A stretch of 64,000 nucleotides of DNA from Kitasatospora sp. NBC_00240 (GTDB lineage Bacteria > Actinomycetota > Actinomycetes > Streptomycetales > Streptomycetaceae), in NCBI RefSeq assembly GCF_026342405.1, contig NZ_JAPEMU010000002.1:124001-188000 (forward strand), given 5' to 3'. Position 1 is the first letter of the stretch. Every line of letters starts with the position of its first letter. The translations under genes and the position numbers were made by a program. Below, piece after piece: positions 62,470-64,000 of this stretch. The notes beneath the pieces were generated by a model. That model was not told where the DNA came from. It was given only the letters and a program-made list of their open reading frames with translations, and searched no databases.

Positions 62470-62764
62470 TGATCCTTCGGTGGGACGTGGAGACCTGCTG
62501 TCCCTCGTGATCGATTGTCGGCGGCCGTGGCAAAGTCCAGGTGTGCGGCCAGTTGAGTCCCGGCTGATGGCCACCGGAAATCCAGGTGGATGGTCGTCCG
62601 GCCTGCGGTGTTCCTGATCGCTTCCTCAACTGAAGGAGACCCCTCCGTCCGCCTGCGTTCCGCGTAATTCAGCTGCCTAGAGTCACGAATCTGGGGTCTG
62701 ACCTGCGCGGACATGGGTGAGGGCGCCTGAGAGTCGTTTCTCTAGGCGCTGGTGTTCGTGCTGG
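62470..62764. other. Spacer before IS1634 element
   Basis: About 295 bases with no supported gene. An 85-codon minus-strand frame here has no recognisable motif. The left end of the transposon probably lies within it. Confidence 0.35.
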
Positions 62765-64000
62765 TCAGCGGGGTGCGGGTTCGAGGGCGATGATCTGCTT
62801 CGGTGCGGGGATGCCGAGCTTGGCCAGGAGGTCGGTCTGGGGCTTGGTGAGGGTGGTGACCTGTCGGAACAGGCCGGTAGGGCCGGTGAATGTGCCGAGG
62901 TGGAGCCGGTCGAGCTCGCGGCGGATCGTCGTCCAGGTCTCCTCGGTGGTGGTCTCGATGATGCGGATCAGCAGCAGGGCGAGCCAGCAGAGGACGACGT
63001 GTGCGCGTATCCGCTCCTCGAGCCGGTGATAGACGGGCCGCAGGTCAATGATCTGTTTCATGTCCCGCCACCCCCGCTCGACTTCGAGGAGTTGCTTGTA
63101 GCCGAGGGCGATGTCCTCGGCCGACAGATGCGGGTCGGAGCATCGCAGCAGGTACTTGCCGTCGAGGTTCTCCTCGGTCTTGATCTTCGCGGTGTCGACG
63201 CGGAGCTTGCCGGCCGGGGTGGTGCGGAGGTAGCGGTTGAGGCCGGGCTTGTCGGCGAGCTTGCCGCGGAGCTCGCCGCGCTTGAAGTCGCTGAGCTTGT
63301 CGGTGCCTTCGATCAGGGTCGTGAGCTGGGAGACGAGCTGTTCGCGTATGTGCTGGTCACGGGTGGCGGCTTCGGGGTTGTGGCAGATCACGAACCGTTC
63401 GGTCTCCGAGATCCGCACTTCCTTGACCCGCATGTTCCCGGTGATTTCGCTGTAGCGGCCCTGACGGGACAGGGCGGCCTTCACCTCCGGGCTGCCGGAG
63501 CGGAGTTTCTCGCCGACGATGTAGGCGTGGTCGCCCCGGCGGAGGTAGCGGCGGTTGCGTTCGCTGGAGAATCCCCGGTCGGTGACCCACACGATCTTGC
63601 TCAGGGTCCAGTCCCGCATGTCGTCCTTGACCTGCCGGATCAGCTTCTGGTCACCGGTGTTGCCGGGCCAGGACCAGACACGGACCGGGATCCCGTCCCT
63701 CGTGACGGCCATCCCGATCACGATCTGCGGCAAGTCGTCGCGGGAGTCCTTCGACTTGCCGAAGGTGCGGAACCCGGCCTGCTCCACGGACCCGCCGTCC
63801 TCCTCGGCGGTTGGGCGGTCGTCCGTCAGGAGGCGGCCCCGGTCGTCGCGGGCGGAGGGTTCGTCGGCCTCCTCCAGCTCGAAGTAGGTGCTGGTGGTGT
63901 CGAAGAACAGCAGGTCGACCTCGAGGTTGAGGAGGTTCGCGACCTCGTCGAACACCCGCTTCTCCAGGTCGTCGGTCACCTCGTGGAGCCAGTCCATCGC
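62765..64000 (-). CDS. IS1634-family transposase, partial at window edge
   Basis: The C-terminal 410 residues of an IS4/IS1634-type transposase. The catalytic Asp is in LLFFDTTSTYFELEE, with FGKSKDSRDDLPQIVIGMAV, VWVTDRGFSSERNRRYLRRG and the Glu region LEVERGWRDMKQIIDLRPVY. The frame is intact and continues beyond base 64000, so the 5' part is outside the window. It may be a full, active element. Confidence 0.9.
   Translation of the reverse strand, partial: AMDWLHEVTDDLEKRVFDEVANLLNLEVDLLFFDTTSTYFELEEADEPSARDDRGRLLTDDRPTAEEDGGSVEQAGFRTFGKSKDSRDDLPQIVIGMAVTRDGIPVRVWSWPGNTGDQKLIRQVKDDMRDWTLSKIVWVTDRGFSSERNRRYLRRGDHAYIVGEKLRSGSPEVKAALSRQGRYSEITGNMRVKEVRISETERFVICHNPEAATRDQHIREQLVSQLTTLIEGTDKLSDFKRGELRGKLADKPGLNRYLRTTPAGKLRVDTAKIKTEENLDGKYLLRCSDPHLSAEDIALGYKQLLEVERGWRDMKQIIDLRPVYHRLEERIRAHVVLCWLALLLIRIIETTTEETWTTIRRELDRLHLGTFTGPTGLFRQVTTLTKPQTDLLAKLGIPAPKQIIALEPAPR

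Overview
The window is high-GC actinobacterial DNA, most likely from a Streptomycetaceae chromosome (Streptomyces or Kitasatospora). Signs of this are GTG/TTG starts, G/C third positions, a STAS protein and an RsbW-like ATPase, Tat-type and lipoprotein solute-binding proteins, LuxR-type regulators with ATPase domains, and many actinobacterial IS families. I see no tRNA, rRNA, CRISPR array or replication origin. Intact metabolic loci alternate with decayed mobile DNA, as on a chromosome arm or a large plasmid; the sequence does not decide which.

Layout. 0-10 kb: a DeoR regulator, a STAS protein and an alpha-glucoside operon on the minus strand (extra solute-binding protein, GH13 glucosidase, solute-binding protein, MalF-like and MalG-like permeases). 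A frameshifted TnpB element sits exactly between the two permease genes. 10-14 kb: PadR regulator plus an ABC exporter (ATPase and FtsX-like permease) in tight linkage. 14-17.5 kb: a broken regulator, an RsbW-like kinase and a second dead TnpB element. 17.5-20.6 kb: a large WXG100-type polymorphic toxin ending in a scabin/pierisin-like ADP-ribosyltransferase domain. 21.5-25 kb: a copper cassette (YcnI, fused remnants of SCO1 and PCu(A)C, CopC-CopD). 25-30 kb: IS1380, IS30 and ISAs1 remnants around a tyrosinase.

30-40.5 kb: a translationally coupled pair of ATPase regulators, divergent from a row of genes: a hypothetical protein, an acyltransferase-like protein lacking its catalytic serine, a ricin-lectin membrane protein with a possible ART-like tail, and an orphan response regulator. 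40.9-50 kb: an IS graveyard (IS1182 split by IS112-like and IS110 elements; IS66, IS701 and other fragments) surrounding one intact LuxR-type regulator. 50.3-62.5 kb: a coherent catabolic locus with a sugar/nucleoside-class transporter (lipoprotein plus a fused RbsA-RbsC polypeptide), hydantoinase/oxoprolinase subunits A and B, a divergent second HyuA-like protein with a DUF917 protein, and a PucR regulator. The last 1.2 kb is an IS1634-type transposase running off the window.

How genes work together. The alpha-glucoside operon imports and hydrolyses oligosaccharides. The Hyu locus probably imports and opens a cyclic amide or related nitrogen compound under PucR control. A roughly 78-nt block with a CTGGGCG/CGCCCAG palindrome lies upstream of both the LuxR-type regulator at 48 kb and the transporter at 54 kb, tying the two together. 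The most unusual items are the ART toxin with its strand-skewed 5' half, the serine-less acyltransferase, the ricin/ART-like membrane protein, and the shared upstream block.
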